Below the pieces are notes generated by a model. It searched no databases. It worked only from the letters and a program-made list of their open reading frames with translations, and was not told the origin of the DNA. From Lysobacter terrestris (lineage in GTDB: Bacteria; Pseudomonadota; Gammaproteobacteria; Xanthomonadales; Xanthomonadaceae), in contig NZ_CP060820.1 in NCBI RefSeq assembly GCF_014489475.1, positions 2,620,001-2,684,000 of the forward strand: a DNA stretch of 64,000 bases, written 5' to 3'. Numbering within the stretch: position 1 is the first letter of the stretch; every line of letters begins with the position of its first letter. Made by a program: the position numbers and the translations under genes. This document shows, one piece after another, positions 21,084-30,268 of this stretch.

Positions 21084-21461
21084 TGCAGTAACTCCGAAGG
21101 GGAACCGGCCGCTTTGGAATAGGTGCGGCTTGCCACTGAAGGCTGGGTTCCGGGGTTGGGCCTCCCCGCTGCTCCGTGTCCAGATCTCCTACTTCGTACT
21201 GGAGCCTTGGCTCCAGACTGTATGAGACACCCCGGCACGGGCTGTGGCAGCGGGTGTGGATTCGTCGGTGTCGTCCGACGTGACGGTCTTGCAGGGCCAG
21301 GCCCGGCAAAGCCGCGGAATTATGCCGGGACGGGCGGTTGCGGGCAACTTCGGGGTGGCGGGCGGTCCTGGACCCGCCGGATCGGGGCTCCCGGGCCGGT
21401 CATGTCGCATCGTTCTGCCCGTGGCGGGCCGGGGCCCGCCTACTTGGGCGATAATTCGCCG
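21084..21461. promoter_or_regulatory. divergent rpsB / map upstream region with an rpsB leader hairpin
   Basis: This 378-nt gap holds no gene. It contains a perfect 8-bp palindrome (CTGGAGCC, AA on the rpsB strand, GGCTCCAG) at 21199-21216, about 120 nt before rpsB on its transcript, consistent with a structured S2 leader. S2 autoregulation through its leader is known in Gammaproteobacteria; I cannot show that this leader has the same fold. A GGCGGGCC repeat at 21423-21441 sits next to map. Confidence 0.4.
21423..21441. repeat. GGCGGGCC-type palindrome upstream of map
   Basis: GGCGGGCC, GG, GGCCCGCC followed by TAC; same family as the other copies. It ends nine bases before the presumed -10 element of map. 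Confidence 0.7.
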
Positions 21462-22238
21462 ATGCCTATCACCATCAAGACCCCGGACGAGATCGAGAAG
21501 ATGCGCGTCGCCGGCCGCCTGGCCGCCGAGGTGCTGCAGGTCGTCGCCCCCCACGTGAAGCCCGGCGTGACCACGGCCGAGCTCGACCGCATCTGCCACG
21601 ACCACATCGTCAAGGTCCAGAACGCGATCCCGGCCAACGTCGGCTACAAGGGCTTCCCCGCGACCATCTGCACCTCGGTCAACAACGTCATCTGCCACGG
21701 CATCCCGGCCGAGTCCAAGGTCCTCAAGGACGGCGACATCATCAATATCGACGTCACCGTCATCAAGGACGGCTGGCACGGCGACACCAGCCGCATGTAC
21801 ATCGCCGGCACGCCGTCGGTGATGGCCAAGCGCCTGGTCGACGTGACCCGCGAAGCGATGTTCCGCGGCATCCGCACGGTCAAGCCGGGCGCGACGCTGG
21901 GCGACATCGGCCAGGCGATCCAGCAGTACGCCGAAGGCGAGCGTTTCAGCGTGGTGCGCGAGTACTGCGGCCACGGCATCGGCAAGGTCTACCACGAGGA
22001 TCCGCAGGTGCTGCATTACGGCCGCGCGGGCGAAGGCCTGGTGCTGAAGCCGGGCATGACCTTCACCATCGAGCCGATGATCAACGAAGGCCAGCGCCAC
22101 ACCAAGCTGCTGCCGGACGGCTGGACCGTCGTGACCAAGGACCGCAAGTTGTCCGCGCAGTGGGAGCACACCGTGGCGGTGACCGATACCGGCGTGGAGA
22201 TCCTCACCCGATTGCCCGGGGACGACAACGACCTGTGA
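21462..22238 (+). CDS. map: methionine aminopeptidase, type I
   Basis: Removes the initiator Met from nascent proteins; dinuclear metal enzyme. 258 residues. Metal ligands are visible in INIDVTVIKDGWHGDTSRMY (two Asp), REYCGHGIGKVYHEDPQVLH (His), FTIEPMINEG (Glu) and QWEHTVAVT (Glu). The usual partner rpsB is divergent. The start ATG has no ribosome-binding site, and GATAAT at 21450-21455 sits so close that the transcript may begin at or next to the ATG. The glnD start overlaps its stop. Confidence 0.97.
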   Translation: MPITIKTPDEIEKMRVAGRLAAEVLQVVAPHVKPGVTTAELDRICHDHIVKVQNAIPANVGYKGFPATICTSVNNVICHGIPAESKVLKDGDIINIDVTVIKDGWHGDTSRMYIAGTPSVMAKRLVDVTREAMFRGIRTVKPGATLGDIGQAIQQYAEGERFSVVREYCGHGIGKVYHEDPQVLHYGRAGEGLVLKPGMTFTIEPMINEGQRHTKLLPDGWTVVTKDRKLSAQWEHTVAVTDTGVEILTRLPGDDNDL

Positions 22239-24850
22239 GTACGCCGGCGACCGCCCATCCTGATCCGGTCGCCGACGCGCAATGGGCTGCGGCGACGCGT
22301 GGCGCGATCGCCGAGAGCGATGCCGCCCTGGCCGCGCGCTTCGACGACAACGGCGACATCGACCGCCTCCTGGCTGCGCGCGCGCAGCAGGTGGACGCGG
22401 TGTTGCGCGAGGCGTGGTCGCATTGCCTGCCACAGGATGCGGCGTTGTCGCTGTTCGCGGTGGGCGGCTACGGGCGCGGCGAATTGTTCCCGCAATCCGA
22501 CATCGACCTGCTCGTGTTCGGCGAAGCCGGCGCACAAGCCGATCATGCGGACGCACTGGCGCGGTTCTTCACCCTGTTGTGGGACGCCGGCCTGCCGATC
22601 GGGCATGCCGTGCGTTCCGCCGAAGACTGCACGCGCGCGGCGCTCGACGACGTCACCGTGCTCACCGCGCTGCTCGAGGCGCGCATGCTAGTGGCGGACC
22701 TCGATGCGGCCGCGCACCTGGCCAACGCGATCTCGCCGGCACTGATCTGGCCGGCGCGCGACTACTTCGCAGCCAAGCGCGAGGAACAGCGCGCGCGGCA
22801 CGCCCGCTTCGGCGACACCGCCGACAACCTCGAGCCGAACATCAAGGAAGGCCCGGGCGGCCTGCGCGACCTGCACACGCTGCGTTGGGTCGCCCTGCGC
22901 ATCATCGGCACCTGGGATCCGGATTCGCTGATGGCGATCGGCCAGCTCGGCGCCGACGAATTCGCCACGCTGGAGCGCGAGCGTCGCGTGCTCGCACGTT
23001 TGCGCTTCGGCCTGCACCTGATCGCCGGCAAGCGCGAGGAGCGGTTGCGTTTCGATTACCAGAAGCTGCTGGCCGCGCGCCTGGGTCACGTCGACAACGC
23101 CGACAACCTTGCCGTCGAACAGATGATGCAGGGTTTCTACCGCGCTGCCGCGCGCATCCTGCGCATCGGCGACCGCCTGCTGCAGCGCTTCGAGGAACAG
23201 CTGGAAGGCGAGGGCGAGCCGCAGCCGCTCGACGAGCTGTTCGAACTGCGCCGCGGCTACCTCACCGCGCGCGATGCGCAATGGCCGCGCGACATGGACG
23301 AACTGTTCGCGCTGTTCGCCGCATGGGGCGGCAACGACGCGGTCCGTGGCCTGCACTCGCGCACGGCGCGGGCGCTGGCCGAGGCGCTGGGCCGCATCCC
23401 GGCCTACTTCGAAGCGACGCCGGAACTGCGCCAGCGCTTCATGCGCCTGCTGCGCGGTCCGCAGCCTGTTGCCACCGTGTCGCGGATGGCGCGCCTGGGC
23501 GTGCTCGGACGCTGGATCCCGGCGTTCTTCCAGGTCTCCGGGCGCATGCAGTTCGACCTGTTCCATGTCTTCACGGTCGACCAGCACACGCTCGCGGTGA
23601 TGAAGAACCTCGCCTCGTTCGCGTCGGGCGAAGCCGACGAGCGCTTCGCGCTGGCGCACCAGGTCTGGCCGCGCCTGCGCAAGCCGGAACTGCTGCTGTT
23701 GGCCGGCCTGTTCCACGACATCGCCAAGGGCCGCGGCGGCGACCATTCCGAGCTGGGCGCGGTGGACGCGCGCGAGTTCTGCGAGGCGCATGAATTGTCG
23801 GAAGGCGACACCGCGCTGGTCGCGTGGCTGGTGCGACAGCACCTGCTGATGTCGGTGACCGCGCAGAAGCAGGACATCGCCGATCCCGAGGTCATCCACC
23901 GCTTCGCCACACTGGTGGCCGACCGCGAGCGGCTCGACAACCTCTACCTGCTCACCTGCGCCGACATCGCCGGCACGTCGCCGAAGCTGTGGAACGCGTG
24001 GAAGGACCGGCTGATGGCCGACCTGTACACGGCCACGCGTCTGGCCTTGCGTCGTGGCCTGGAGAACCCGGTCGCCGCCGACGAGCGCAGTGAGGAAACC
24101 CGCGCTGAAGCCCGCGCCACGCTGACGGCGTTCGGCAGCAGCGATGCCGAGGTCGATGCGCTGTTCGCGCGCATGCCGCAGATCGGTTTCGAACGCAGCC
24201 GCCCGGACCAGATCGCCTGGCAGGCGGCGTCGTTGCGCGATGTCGCCATCGGTGCGGGCTGCGTCCGCGCCCGCCCGGTGAGCGGCGACGAGGGCGCGCT
24301 GGAGGTCTTCGTGCATTCGCCCGACCGCGATGGCCTCTTCGCTGCGATCGTCGCGACGCTCGACCGCGCCGGACTCGCGATCCAGCAGGCGCGCGTGCTC
24401 GATGGCCCGCACGCGATGGTCTTCGACAGCTTCGAAGTGGTGCCGGCGGATACGCGCCACAATCCGCATGCGGAGGACGTCGAGCAGCGCCTGTCCGCCG
24501 CGCTGTCGGGCTCGCTCGACGGCATCCGCCCGACGCGTCGCACGCAACCGCGCCACCTGCGCCATTTCCGCATCGCCGCGCAGATCGGCTTCGACGCCGT
24601 CGCCGGCGGCCAGGCCGGGCGCACGATGCTCAGCCTGGTCTGCAACGACCGCCCGGGCCTGCTCGCGGATGTCGCGCAGGTCCTGCGCCAGCAACACCTG
24701 CGCGTGCACGACGCGCGCATCGCGACCTTCGGCGAGCGCGCCGAGGACGTGTTCCAGATCACCGACCAGCACGACCAAGCGCTGGACGAAACGCAACAGC
24801 AGGCCCTGCGCGAAGCGCTGCTGGCCTGCCTCGATGGAGAAAAGCAATGA
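22235..24850 (+). CDS. glnD: bifunctional [PII] uridylyltransferase / uridylyl-removing enzyme
   Basis: Senses glutamine and uridylylates or deuridylylates PII, setting nitrogen assimilation. 871 residues from a GTG that overlaps the map stop as GTGA. The nucleotidyltransferase site is [20 protein letters not shown] (near residues 74-93), then [14 protein letters not shown]; the HD hydrolase has [17 protein letters not shown]. Two C-terminal ACT domains follow ([15 protein letters not shown] and [17 protein letters not shown]). It is translationally coupled to both map and dapD. Confidence 0.96.
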   Translation: MSTPATAHPDPVADAQWAAATRGAIAESDAALAARFDDNGDIDRLLAARAQQVDAVLREAWSHCLPQDAALSLFAVGGYGRGELFPQSDIDLLVFGEAGAQADHADALARFFTLLWDAGLPIGHAVRSAEDCTRAALDDVTVLTALLEARMLVADLDAAAHLANAISPALIWPARDYFAAKREEQRARHARFGDTADNLEPNIKEGPGGLRDLHTLRWVALRIIGTWDPDSLMAIGQLGADEFATLERERRVLARLRFGLHLIAGKREERLRFDYQKLLAARLGHVDNADNLAVEQMMQGFYRAAARILRIGDRLLQRFEEQLEGEGEPQPLDELFELRRGYLTARDAQWPRDMDELFALFAAWGGNDAVRGLHSRTARALAEALGRIPAYFEATPELRQRFMRLLRGPQPVATVSRMARLGVLGRWIPAFFQVSGRMQFDLFHVFTVDQHTLAVMKNLASFASGEADERFALAHQVWPRLRKPELLLLAGLFHDIAKGRGGDHSELGAVDAREFCEAHELSEGDTALVAWLVRQHLLMSVTAQKQDIADPEVIHRFATLVADRERLDNLYLLTCADIAGTSPKLWNAWKDRLMADLYTATRLALRRGLENPVAADERSEETRAEARATLTAFGSSDAEVDALFARMPQIGFERSRPDQIAWQAASLRDVAIGAGCVRARPVSGDEGALEVFVHSPDRDGLFAAIVATLDRAGLAIQQARVLDGPHAMVFDSFEVVPADTRHNPHAEDVEQRLSAALSGSLDGIRPTRRTQPRHLRHFRIAAQIGFDAVAGGQAGRTMLSLVCNDRPGLLADVAQVLRQQHLRVHDARIATFGERAEDVFQITDQHDQALDETQQQALREALLACLDGEKQ

Positions 24851-25737
24851 GCGAGAAGAAGCCGGCCCGCAAGGTCGCGAAGAAGACCGCGCCGAAGGGG
24901 CCGGGCGTGGACGAACTGAAGTTCATGGTGGAAAGCGCGTTCGAGCGCCGCGCGATGCTGTCGCTCGACGAGATCGACGGCTCGACGCGTCCGACCGTGG
25001 AGCGGGTGATCGAAGGCCTGGAGCAGGGCGAATTCCGCGTCGCCGAGCCGGACGGCAAGGGCGGCTGGAAGGTCAACGAATGGCTGAAGAAGGCGGTGCT
25101 GCTGTACTTCCGCGTCAACGAGATGCAGCTGGTCGATGCGCAGCCGGCGCCGTTCTGGGACAAGGTGCCCGCGCGTTTCGCCGGCTTCAGCGAAAGCGAG
25201 TTCCGCAAGGTCGGCGCGCGCGTGGTGCCGGGTGCGATCGCGCGTCGCGGCGCGCACATCGGCAAGGACGTGGTGCTGATGCCGAGCTTCGTCAACATCG
25301 GCGCCTACGTGGGCGAGGGCACGATGGTCGACACCTGGGCGACGGTGGGTTCGTGCGCGCAGATCGGCAAGCATTGCCACCTGTCCGGCGGTGCCGGCAT
25401 CGGCGGCGTGCTGGAGCCGCTGCAGGCCTCGCCGACGATCATCGAGGACCACTGCTTCATCGGTGCGCGCTCGGAAGTGGTCGAAGGCTTCGTGGTCGGC
25501 CACCACAGCGTGATCGGCATGGGTGTGTTTCTCGGCCAGTCGACGCGCGTCTACAACCGCATGACCGGCGAGATCAGCTACGGCTCGGTGCCGCCGTACA
25601 GCGTGGTGGTGTCCGGCCAGCTGCCGTCGAAGGACGGTTCGCACTCGCTGTACTGTGCGGTGATCGTCAAGCAGGTCGACGCCAAGACGCGCTCGAAGAC
25701 CTCGATCAACGAGCTGCTGCGCGGCCTGGCCGAGTAA
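24847..25737 (+). CDS. dapD: 2,3,4,5-tetrahydropyridine-2,6-dicarboxylate N-succinyltransferase
   Basis: Succinylase branch of diaminopimelate/lysine synthesis. 296 residues; about 20 longer than the E. coli enzyme because of a Lys-rich N-terminal extension ([16 protein letters not shown]). The hexapeptide-repeat domain starts near [20 protein letters not shown] and includes [20 protein letters not shown] and [17 protein letters not shown]. The start overlaps the glnD stop as ATGA. It forms a dap cluster with dapE two genes on. Confidence 0.96.
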   Translation: MSEKKPARKVAKKTAPKGPGVDELKFMVESAFERRAMLSLDEIDGSTRPTVERVIEGLEQGEFRVAEPDGKGGWKVNEWLKKAVLLYFRVNEMQLVDAQPAPFWDKVPARFAGFSESEFRKVGARVVPGAIARRGAHIGKDVVLMPSFVNIGAYVGEGTMVDTWATVGSCAQIGKHCHLSGGAGIGGVLEPLQASPTIIEDHCFIGARSEVVEGFVVGHHSVIGMGVFLGQSTRVYNRMTGEISYGSVPPYSVVVSGQLPSKDGSHSLYCAVIVKQVDAKTRSKTSINELLRGLAE

Positions 25738-25750
25738 GCGCATTTTCTTC

Positions 25751-25847
25751 TCGTCATCCCGGCGAAAGCCGGGATCCAGTTTTTGCTGCTGCTTATCCAT
25801 TCAGAGCGGAGTCGACAGCCGGATCCCGGCTTTCGCCGGGATGACGA
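25751..25847. repeat. 27-nt perfect inverted repeat between dapD and the ArsC-like gene
   Basis: The arm at 25751-25777 (starts TCGTCATCCCGGCGAAAGCC) is the exact reverse complement of 25821-25847; 43 nt lie between. Each arm is itself a small palindrome (CCCGGC, GAAA, GCCGGG). This is a REP-like dispersed element in both orientations; as RNA it would form a very stable hairpin inside the dap transcript. Confidence 0.8.
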
Positions 25848-25874
25848 TTCCAAAGTCCAAGGACAAGTAGAAGA

Positions 25875-26231
25875 ATGACCACCACGCTCTACGGCCTCAA
25901 CAACTGCGACACCTGCAAGAAGGCGCGCAAGTGGCTCGACCGCTTCGGCGTCGCGCACGCCTTCGTCGATTACCGCGACAACCGCCAGGCGCCCGAAACA
26001 CTGGTCGACTGGAAGGACAGGCTCGGCGGCTGGGAGGCGATGATCAACAAGTCGTCGACCACGTGGCGCACCTTGCCGGACAGCCGCAAGACGCCCGGTT
26101 CGGACGCCGAATGGAAGCTGTTGCTGAAGGAGTATCCGCAGCTGATCCGGCGCCCGGTGGTGGTTACAGACGATGGCGCGATCACCCAGGGCTTCAGCGA
26201 CAACGGCTTCAAGAAGCGCTTCGATATCTGA
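25875..26231 (+). CDS. ArsC/Spx family thioredoxin-fold protein, YffB type
   Basis: 118 residues. [19 protein letters not shown] has the single-thiol-pair CDTC active site of the ArsC/Spx family, and [19 protein letters not shown] the cis-Pro region. Its place directly before dapE, and its length, match E. coli YffB, an ArsC-like protein of unclear role that binds glutathione. It is unlikely to be a true arsenate reductase: there are no other ars genes here. Confidence 0.88.
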   Translation: MTTTLYGLNNCDTCKKARKWLDRFGVAHAFVDYRDNRQAPETLVDWKDRLGGWEAMINKSSTTWRTLPDSRKTPGSDAEWKLLLKEYPQLIRRPVVVTDDGAITQGFSDNGFKKRFDI

Positions 26232-26238
26232 CTTTTAT

Positions 26239-26308
26239 CGTCATCCCGGGCGAAGCGATGGACCTGTTGTCTGGCAGCAAGACAACAGCAGGTCCCTTCT
26301 CTCGGGAT
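26239..26308. repeat. dispersed inverted repeat upstream of dapE
   Basis: Begins CGTCATCCCGGGCGAAGCG; GGACCTGTTGTC near 26260 pairs with GACAACAGCAGGTCC near 26280-26295, making an imperfect hairpin. It is a variant of the CGTCATCCC family seen at 25751-25847. Confidence 0.6.
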
Positions 26309-26325
26309 GGCAGAAGGAACACCGC

Positions 26326-27453
26326 ATGAGCGAGGTCGTCAACCTCACCAAGGAACTGGTCACCCGGCCGTCGATCACCACCGACGACGCCGGCTGCCAG
26401 GAGCTGATCGCGCAGCGCCTGCGGCGCGCCGGCTTCCACTGCGAACACCTGCGCTTCGGCGACGTCGACAACCTGTGGGCGACACACGGCGACGGCGGAC
26501 CGACGCTGGTGCTGCTCGGCCACACCGACGTGGTGCCGCCGGGGCCGCGCGAGGCGTGGGCCAGCGATCCGTTCGTGCCGGAAATCCGCGATGGGCTGCT
26601 CTACGGCCGTGGCGCCGCCGACATGAAGGGCAGCGTGGCGGCCTTCGTGATCGCGCTGGAGCGCTTCGTTGCGGCACACCCCGGGCACAGCGGGCGCGTC
26701 GGCCTGTTGCTGACCTCGGACGAGGAAGGCGATGCCATCGACGGTGTGCGCAAGGTCGCCGACCTCTTCCGCGAGCGCGGCGAGCGCATCGACTGGTGCG
26801 TCACCGGCGAGCCTTCGTCGACGGCGAAGCTCGGCGACCTGTTGCGCGTGGGCCGTCGCGGCACGTTGTCGGCGACGCTGACGGTGCGCGGCATCCAGGG
26901 CCACGTTGCCTACCCGGAAAAGGCGCGCAACCCGATCCACCAGGCGATGCCGGCGCTGGCCGAACTGGCCGCACGCCGCTGGGACGACGGCTACGAAACG
27001 TTCCCGCCGACCAGCCTGCAGATCAGCAACATCAATGCCGGCACCGGGGCCAACAACGTCATCCCCGGCGAGCTGCGCGTGCTGTTCAACCTGCGCTTCA
27101 ATCCGAACTGGCGCGCGGTGCAGCTGGAGCAGGAATGCGAGGCGGTGCTGCGCGCGCACGGGCTCGACTACGAAGTGCACTGGCATCGCGGCGGCGAGCC
27201 CTTCCACACGCCGGAGGGCCTGCTGCGCGCCAACGCGCGCGAGGTGCTGGCGAAGTTCAGCGGAGCCGCGCCGGTGGAAAGCACGGGCGGCGGCACCTCC
27301 GATGCCCGCTTCATCGCGCCGCTGGGCGCGCAGTGCATCGAGATCGGGCCGGTGAACGCCAGCATCCACAAGGTGGACGAGCACGTGGCGGTGGCGGATC
27401 TGGAGCTGTTGCCGGAGCTGTATCTGGAGTTGATCGAGCGGATGCTGGTTTAG
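26326..27453 (+). CDS. dapE: succinyl-diaminopimelate desuccinylase
   Basis: Di-zinc amidohydrolase that removes succinate to give LL-diaminopimelate. 375 residues. Zinc-site motifs: [12 protein letters not shown] (His, Asp), [11 protein letters not shown] (bridging Asp), TSDEEGDA (Glu-Glu), CVTGEPSST and the C-terminal [13 protein letters not shown] (His). The lid domain has [22 protein letters not shown] lies seven bases before the ATG. Works with DapD upstream. Confidence 0.97.
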   Translation: MSEVVNLTKELVTRPSITTDDAGCQELIAQRLRRAGFHCEHLRFGDVDNLWATHGDGGPTLVLLGHTDVVPPGPREAWASDPFVPEIRDGLLYGRGAADMKGSVAAFVIALERFVAAHPGHSGRVGLLLTSDEEGDAIDGVRKVADLFRERGERIDWCVTGEPSSTAKLGDLLRVGRRGTLSATLTVRGIQGHVAYPEKARNPIHQAMPALAELAARRWDDGYETFPPTSLQISNINAGTGANNVIPGELRVLFNLRFNPNWRAVQLEQECEAVLRAHGLDYEVHWHRGGEPFHTPEGLLRANAREVLAKFSGAAPVESTGGGTSDARFIAPLGAQCIEIGPVNASIHKVDEHVAVADLELLPELYLELIERMLV

Positions 27454-27506
27454 TCGGCACTCCACGCCGGCTTCGCCGGCGGCCCCTCATCCACCCCTTT
27501 TGGGCA

Positions 27507-27533
27507 CCTTCTCCCCGCTGCGCGGGGAGAAGG
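27507..27533. repeat. CTTCTCCCCGC palindrome in the dapE / acylase convergent gap
   Basis: 12-bp perfect stem (CCTTCTCCCCGC and complement) with a 3-nt loop, flanked by CCCCTCATCC. It may help end transcription from both sides, but similar elements at 42878-42902 and 54519-54545 show it is a dispersed repeat. Confidence 0.6.
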
Positions 27534-27560
27534 GAAGGGGAAACAGCCAGCTGGCCTACG

Positions 27561-29912
27561 TCACTTCGGTGGCGCCATCCGCAGCGTGTACTGCGTTGCT
27601 CCCGGCAGGAACGGCGTCGGCCGCCCGTGCACCCAGTCGTCGTGCCCCGAGCCCCAGAACGGCGACAGCGGGTGCCCGCTCTGGCCGCCGGGCATGTGGA
27701 TGATGCCGTCGGCTTCGTGGCCGGGGGCCACGACCATGCGTTCGGATGCGCCGAAATCGGGCGCCTGCACGCGCGGCATCGCGACGTCGCCCGGCAGCGG
27801 TTCGAACGGCATGCACAGGTTGCCGCGCACGAAGCCGGGCAGGGCACGCGCCAGCGGATGGCAGATCTTCGCGGTGTTCTGCTCGCCCCAGGTGCGTTCG
27901 GCCAGCGGTCCCTGTTGTTGCAGTTCGTCGCGCACCTCGCGCGCGGCGTCTTCGAACAACGCGTTCCAGTCCGCATAACGCGGCGACAGCAGGTGCGTGG
28001 GACGTTGCGTCACCAGCGGCCACACGAAGCCTTCCTGCTGCTGCAGGCCGGGCATGACGAAGTCGTCGCCGAGCGCGACCTGCGCCGGGCCGGTCAGGCC
28101 ATCGAGCACGCGGTCGGTGACGGCGCGGCGCCAGGCGCGGGTGATGCGGTAGCTGACCGAATCGATGCTCGCGCGGCCCTGCCACGCGGTGGCGGCACGG
28201 GCGAGCTCGCCGAGTGCCGGTTGCCGGCTGCGCGTGGCTTCGTCGCGCAGCAGCTGCCACCACGGCCGCATGAAGACCGCGCGGTCGTCGAGTTGCACCG
28301 CCAGCAGGTCGCGTTCGGTGAGCTGCGCCTTGGCGTCGAGATCGTCGCGGATCTGTCGCGCGCGCGCGCCCAGCGTGCTGCCGCCATCGCCCGCGAGCGC
28401 CAGCAGGTCGTCGCCGACGACGCGGTTGTTGGCCGTCCACAGCCGGCCGCGCGTCGGCAGCAGCAGCGGTGCGCGCGTCGTGCTCACGGGCCACGGCGGG
28501 CAGAGCGCGGTGGATTCGATCGGTTGCGACGGATCGCAGCCGGCAGCGCGCACCGGGATCGGGCCGAGCCAGCGCCAGCCGATCGCGCCCTGGCTGTCGG
28601 CGATCAGCATGTTCTGCGCGGGAATCGCCGAACGCCGCGCGACCTCCACCGCGTCCGCGAGCGTGCGTGCCCGCGCCATCTCGACCAGGTTGAGGTTCAA
28701 CGATCCGGGCAGGTGCGCCACCCAGCGCAGCGCTAGCGCGCGGCCGCGCGCGTCGTGCGCCAGCACCGGGCCCCACGCGGTTTCCTCGATGTCGAAGTCG
28801 ACCGGATCGCTGCCGGCGACCGCGATCTGCTCGCGGTGATGGACGGACGGCACGCAGGCCGCCGTCGGCTGCGCCCCGCACACGTCCTGCACGGCCCAGT
28901 CGAGCGTGTCGACGTAGCTGTTGGTGAATGCCCAGGCGACGTGGCCGTTGCTGCCGACCACGGTGAAGGGGAAGCCGGGCAGGGTGAAGCCGCCGATGTC
29001 GACGCGTCCGTCGGGTGCGCGCGGATCGCGGTAGCGCAATTGCGCGCGGAACCACAGGTTCGGTGCGCGCAGTCCCAGGTGCATGTCGTCGGCGACGATG
29101 GCGCGGCCGTCGCGGGTGAGCTCGCCGGAGACGGCGAAGTTGTTGCTGCCGATCACCCGCGGCATCGGCTGTGCATCGCCGGCCTGTTCCGGGTGCGGTA
29201 GCCGGCGCAGGTCCACTTCCTGCGCCGTGGGCGGCACTGCATCGCCACGCGAGCGGCCGGTGAGCGGTGCATCCCAGCGGCTGCCGTCGTGGGTGATGAG
29301 CTTGAACAACGCCGGCGGCAGGTGCGGGCGCATCTTCCACAGCGCGAGTTCGCGCGCGTTCTCGCCGTCCTGCAGGTCGAAATACATCGCATAGGCGACC
29401 AGTGGCGAGTCGCTCAGCTGCCACGGCTCGGGTTGCGTGCGCAGCAGCAGGTACGGCCAGGGGCGGACCTTGAGGTCGCCCAGCCCGGCGTTCACGCCGT
29501 CGACATAAGCCTGCATTTCCGGGCGATGGGTGCCGATGACCGCGTCGAGGTCGGCCTCGACGCGGGCGCGGAAGCGGTGCACGCGGTGCTGCTTGTCGAC
29601 GCCGACCGCGATCGGGCCGAACAGCTCCGCCAGTTCGCCGGCGGCGGTGCGCCGCAGCAGGTCCATTTCGAAGTAACGCTCCTGCGCATGCACGTAACCG
29701 AGCGCGCGCATGGCGTCGCTGGGGTTGTCCGCTTCGATGGTGACCACGCCGAGCGCGTCGCGCTGGATGCTCACCGGGGCGGAGAGGCCGGCGAGGGACA
29801 GCTCGCCCTCCAGCTGCGGCAGGCTGCCGCGCAGCAGCCACCAGGCGGCCAGCGCAAGGACGACGAGTACGAGCAACAGGGCCAGCAGGCCGCGCCGGAT
29901 CCACTTGAGCAT
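27561..29912 (-). CDS. penicillin acylase family protein (Ntn hydrolase)
   Basis: Predicted periplasmic amidase that self-cleaves into two chains. 783 residues. An N-terminal anchor or signal (RRGLLALLLVLVVLALAAWW) precedes the alpha chain, which contains RDALGVVTIEADN and LGYVHAQERYFEMDLLRR. The N-terminal nucleophile of the beta chain is Ser256 in VIGSNNFAVSG; further family motifs are DMHLGLRAPNLWF, VVGSNGHVAWAFTNS and GAIGWRWLG. Relatives cleave penicillins, cephalosporin precursors or acyl-homoserine lactones; the substrate here cannot be read from sequence, so quorum quenching is only a possibility. It is divergent to the asnB leader. Confidence 0.9.
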   Translation of the reverse strand: MLKWIRRGLLALLLVLVVLALAAWWLLRGSLPQLEGELSLAGLSAPVSIQRDALGVVTIEADNPSDAMRALGYVHAQERYFEMDLLRRTAAGELAELFGPIAVGVDKQHRVHRFRARVEADLDAVIGTHRPEMQAYVDGVNAGLGDLKVRPWPYLLLRTQPEPWQLSDSPLVAYAMYFDLQDGENARELALWKMRPHLPPALFKLITHDGSRWDAPLTGRSRGDAVPPTAQEVDLRRLPHPEQAGDAQPMPRVIGSNNFAVSGELTRDGRAIVADDMHLGLRAPNLWFRAQLRYRDPRAPDGRVDIGGFTLPGFPFTVVGSNGHVAWAFTNSYVDTLDWAVQDVCGAQPTAACVPSVHHREQIAVAGSDPVDFDIEETAWGPVLAHDARGRALALRWVAHLPGSLNLNLVEMARARTLADAVEVARRSAIPAQNMLIADSQGAIGWRWLGPIPVRAAGCDPSQPIESTALCPPWPVSTTRAPLLLPTRGRLWTANNRVVGDDLLALAGDGGSTLGARARQIRDDLDAKAQLTERDLLAVQLDDRAVFMRPWWQLLRDEATRSRQPALGELARAATAWQGRASIDSVSYRITRAWRRAVTDRVLDGLTGPAQVALGDDFVMPGLQQQEGFVWPLVTQRPTHLLSPRYADWNALFEDAAREVRDELQQQGPLAERTWGEQNTAKICHPLARALPGFVRGNLCMPFEPLPGDVAMPRVQAPDFGASERMVVAPGHEADGIIHMPGGQSGHPLSPFWGSGHDDWVHGRPTPFLPGATQYTLRMAPPK

Positions 29913-30014
29913 GGGCGTTCCCTCCGCCGCCGAGCTTAGCTGAACTCGTGCGGCGCTCTGTTGCAGCCGAAACCTTCGCTTGCAACGCGCTCCGGGCTGA
30001 AGCAGGATCGGTCC

Positions 30015-30149
30015 ATGGCCTCCGTCCTGACCCTTGCCCGCATGCACGCCGCCGCACTCCGCGGCTGTGTGGCCGTGGCCGGCCAGGTCGCGTTCCAGCG
30101 CGCCAATAACAACCGCAATAACGCCAGCCACCCGCGGGCCGGCGATTAG
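30015..30149 (+). CDS. Asn-rich leader peptide of a predicted asnB attenuator
   Basis: A 44-residue ORF starting MASVLTLARMHAAAL with AGGA seven bases before the ATG. Near its end it has five Asn codons in six positions (NNNRNN, codons at 30105-30122, two of them AAT, unusual in this GC-rich genome). The stop codon lies 31 nt before a terminator hairpin that precedes asnB. This is the layout of a ribosome-sensed attenuator: stalling at Asn codons under low Asn-tRNA should free the downstream RNA for antitermination. A later ATG at 30042 would give 35 residues. The peptide itself is probably without function. Confidence 0.72.
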   Translation: MASVLTLARMHAAALRGCVAVAGQVAFQRANNNRNNASHPRAGD

Positions 30150-30180
30150 TGCGCGTCTAGACAACGCCCCGATCGCTCAC

Positions 30181-30216
30181 GAAGCCCGCGCCGCAAGCGC
30201 GGGCTTCGTCGTTTTC
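30181..30216 (+). terminator. predicted attenuator terminator upstream of asnB
   Basis: A perfect 11-bp stem (GAAGCCCGCGC at 30181-30191 with 30197-30207), 5-nt loop, then GTCGTTTTC. An alternative pairing exists: CGCGGGC at 30133-30139, in the leader ORF, matches GCCCGCG of the stem's left arm (30184-30190). GCCGGCC at 30078-30084 can in turn pair with GGCCGGC at 30137-30143. These give 1:2, 2:3 and 3:4 segments as in classical amino-acid attenuators. Confidence 0.75.
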
Positions 30217-30268
30217 GCCTCCGGAATTTCCCCAACCCTCCCCAAAAAACGCCACCAGGAGTCCTCCC

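Noticed and set aside
22688-24847. 719-residue open frame antisense to glnD
   Set aside because: Same effect; it mirrors the glnD codons exactly and lacks any motif or ribosome-binding site.
25875-26231. Arsenate reductase
   Set aside because: YffB-type sequence next to dapE, with no ars operon or other arsenate-resistance genes.
27454-27560. Small gene between dapE and the acylase
   Set aside because: Only palindromic repeats; no ORF with a start signal.
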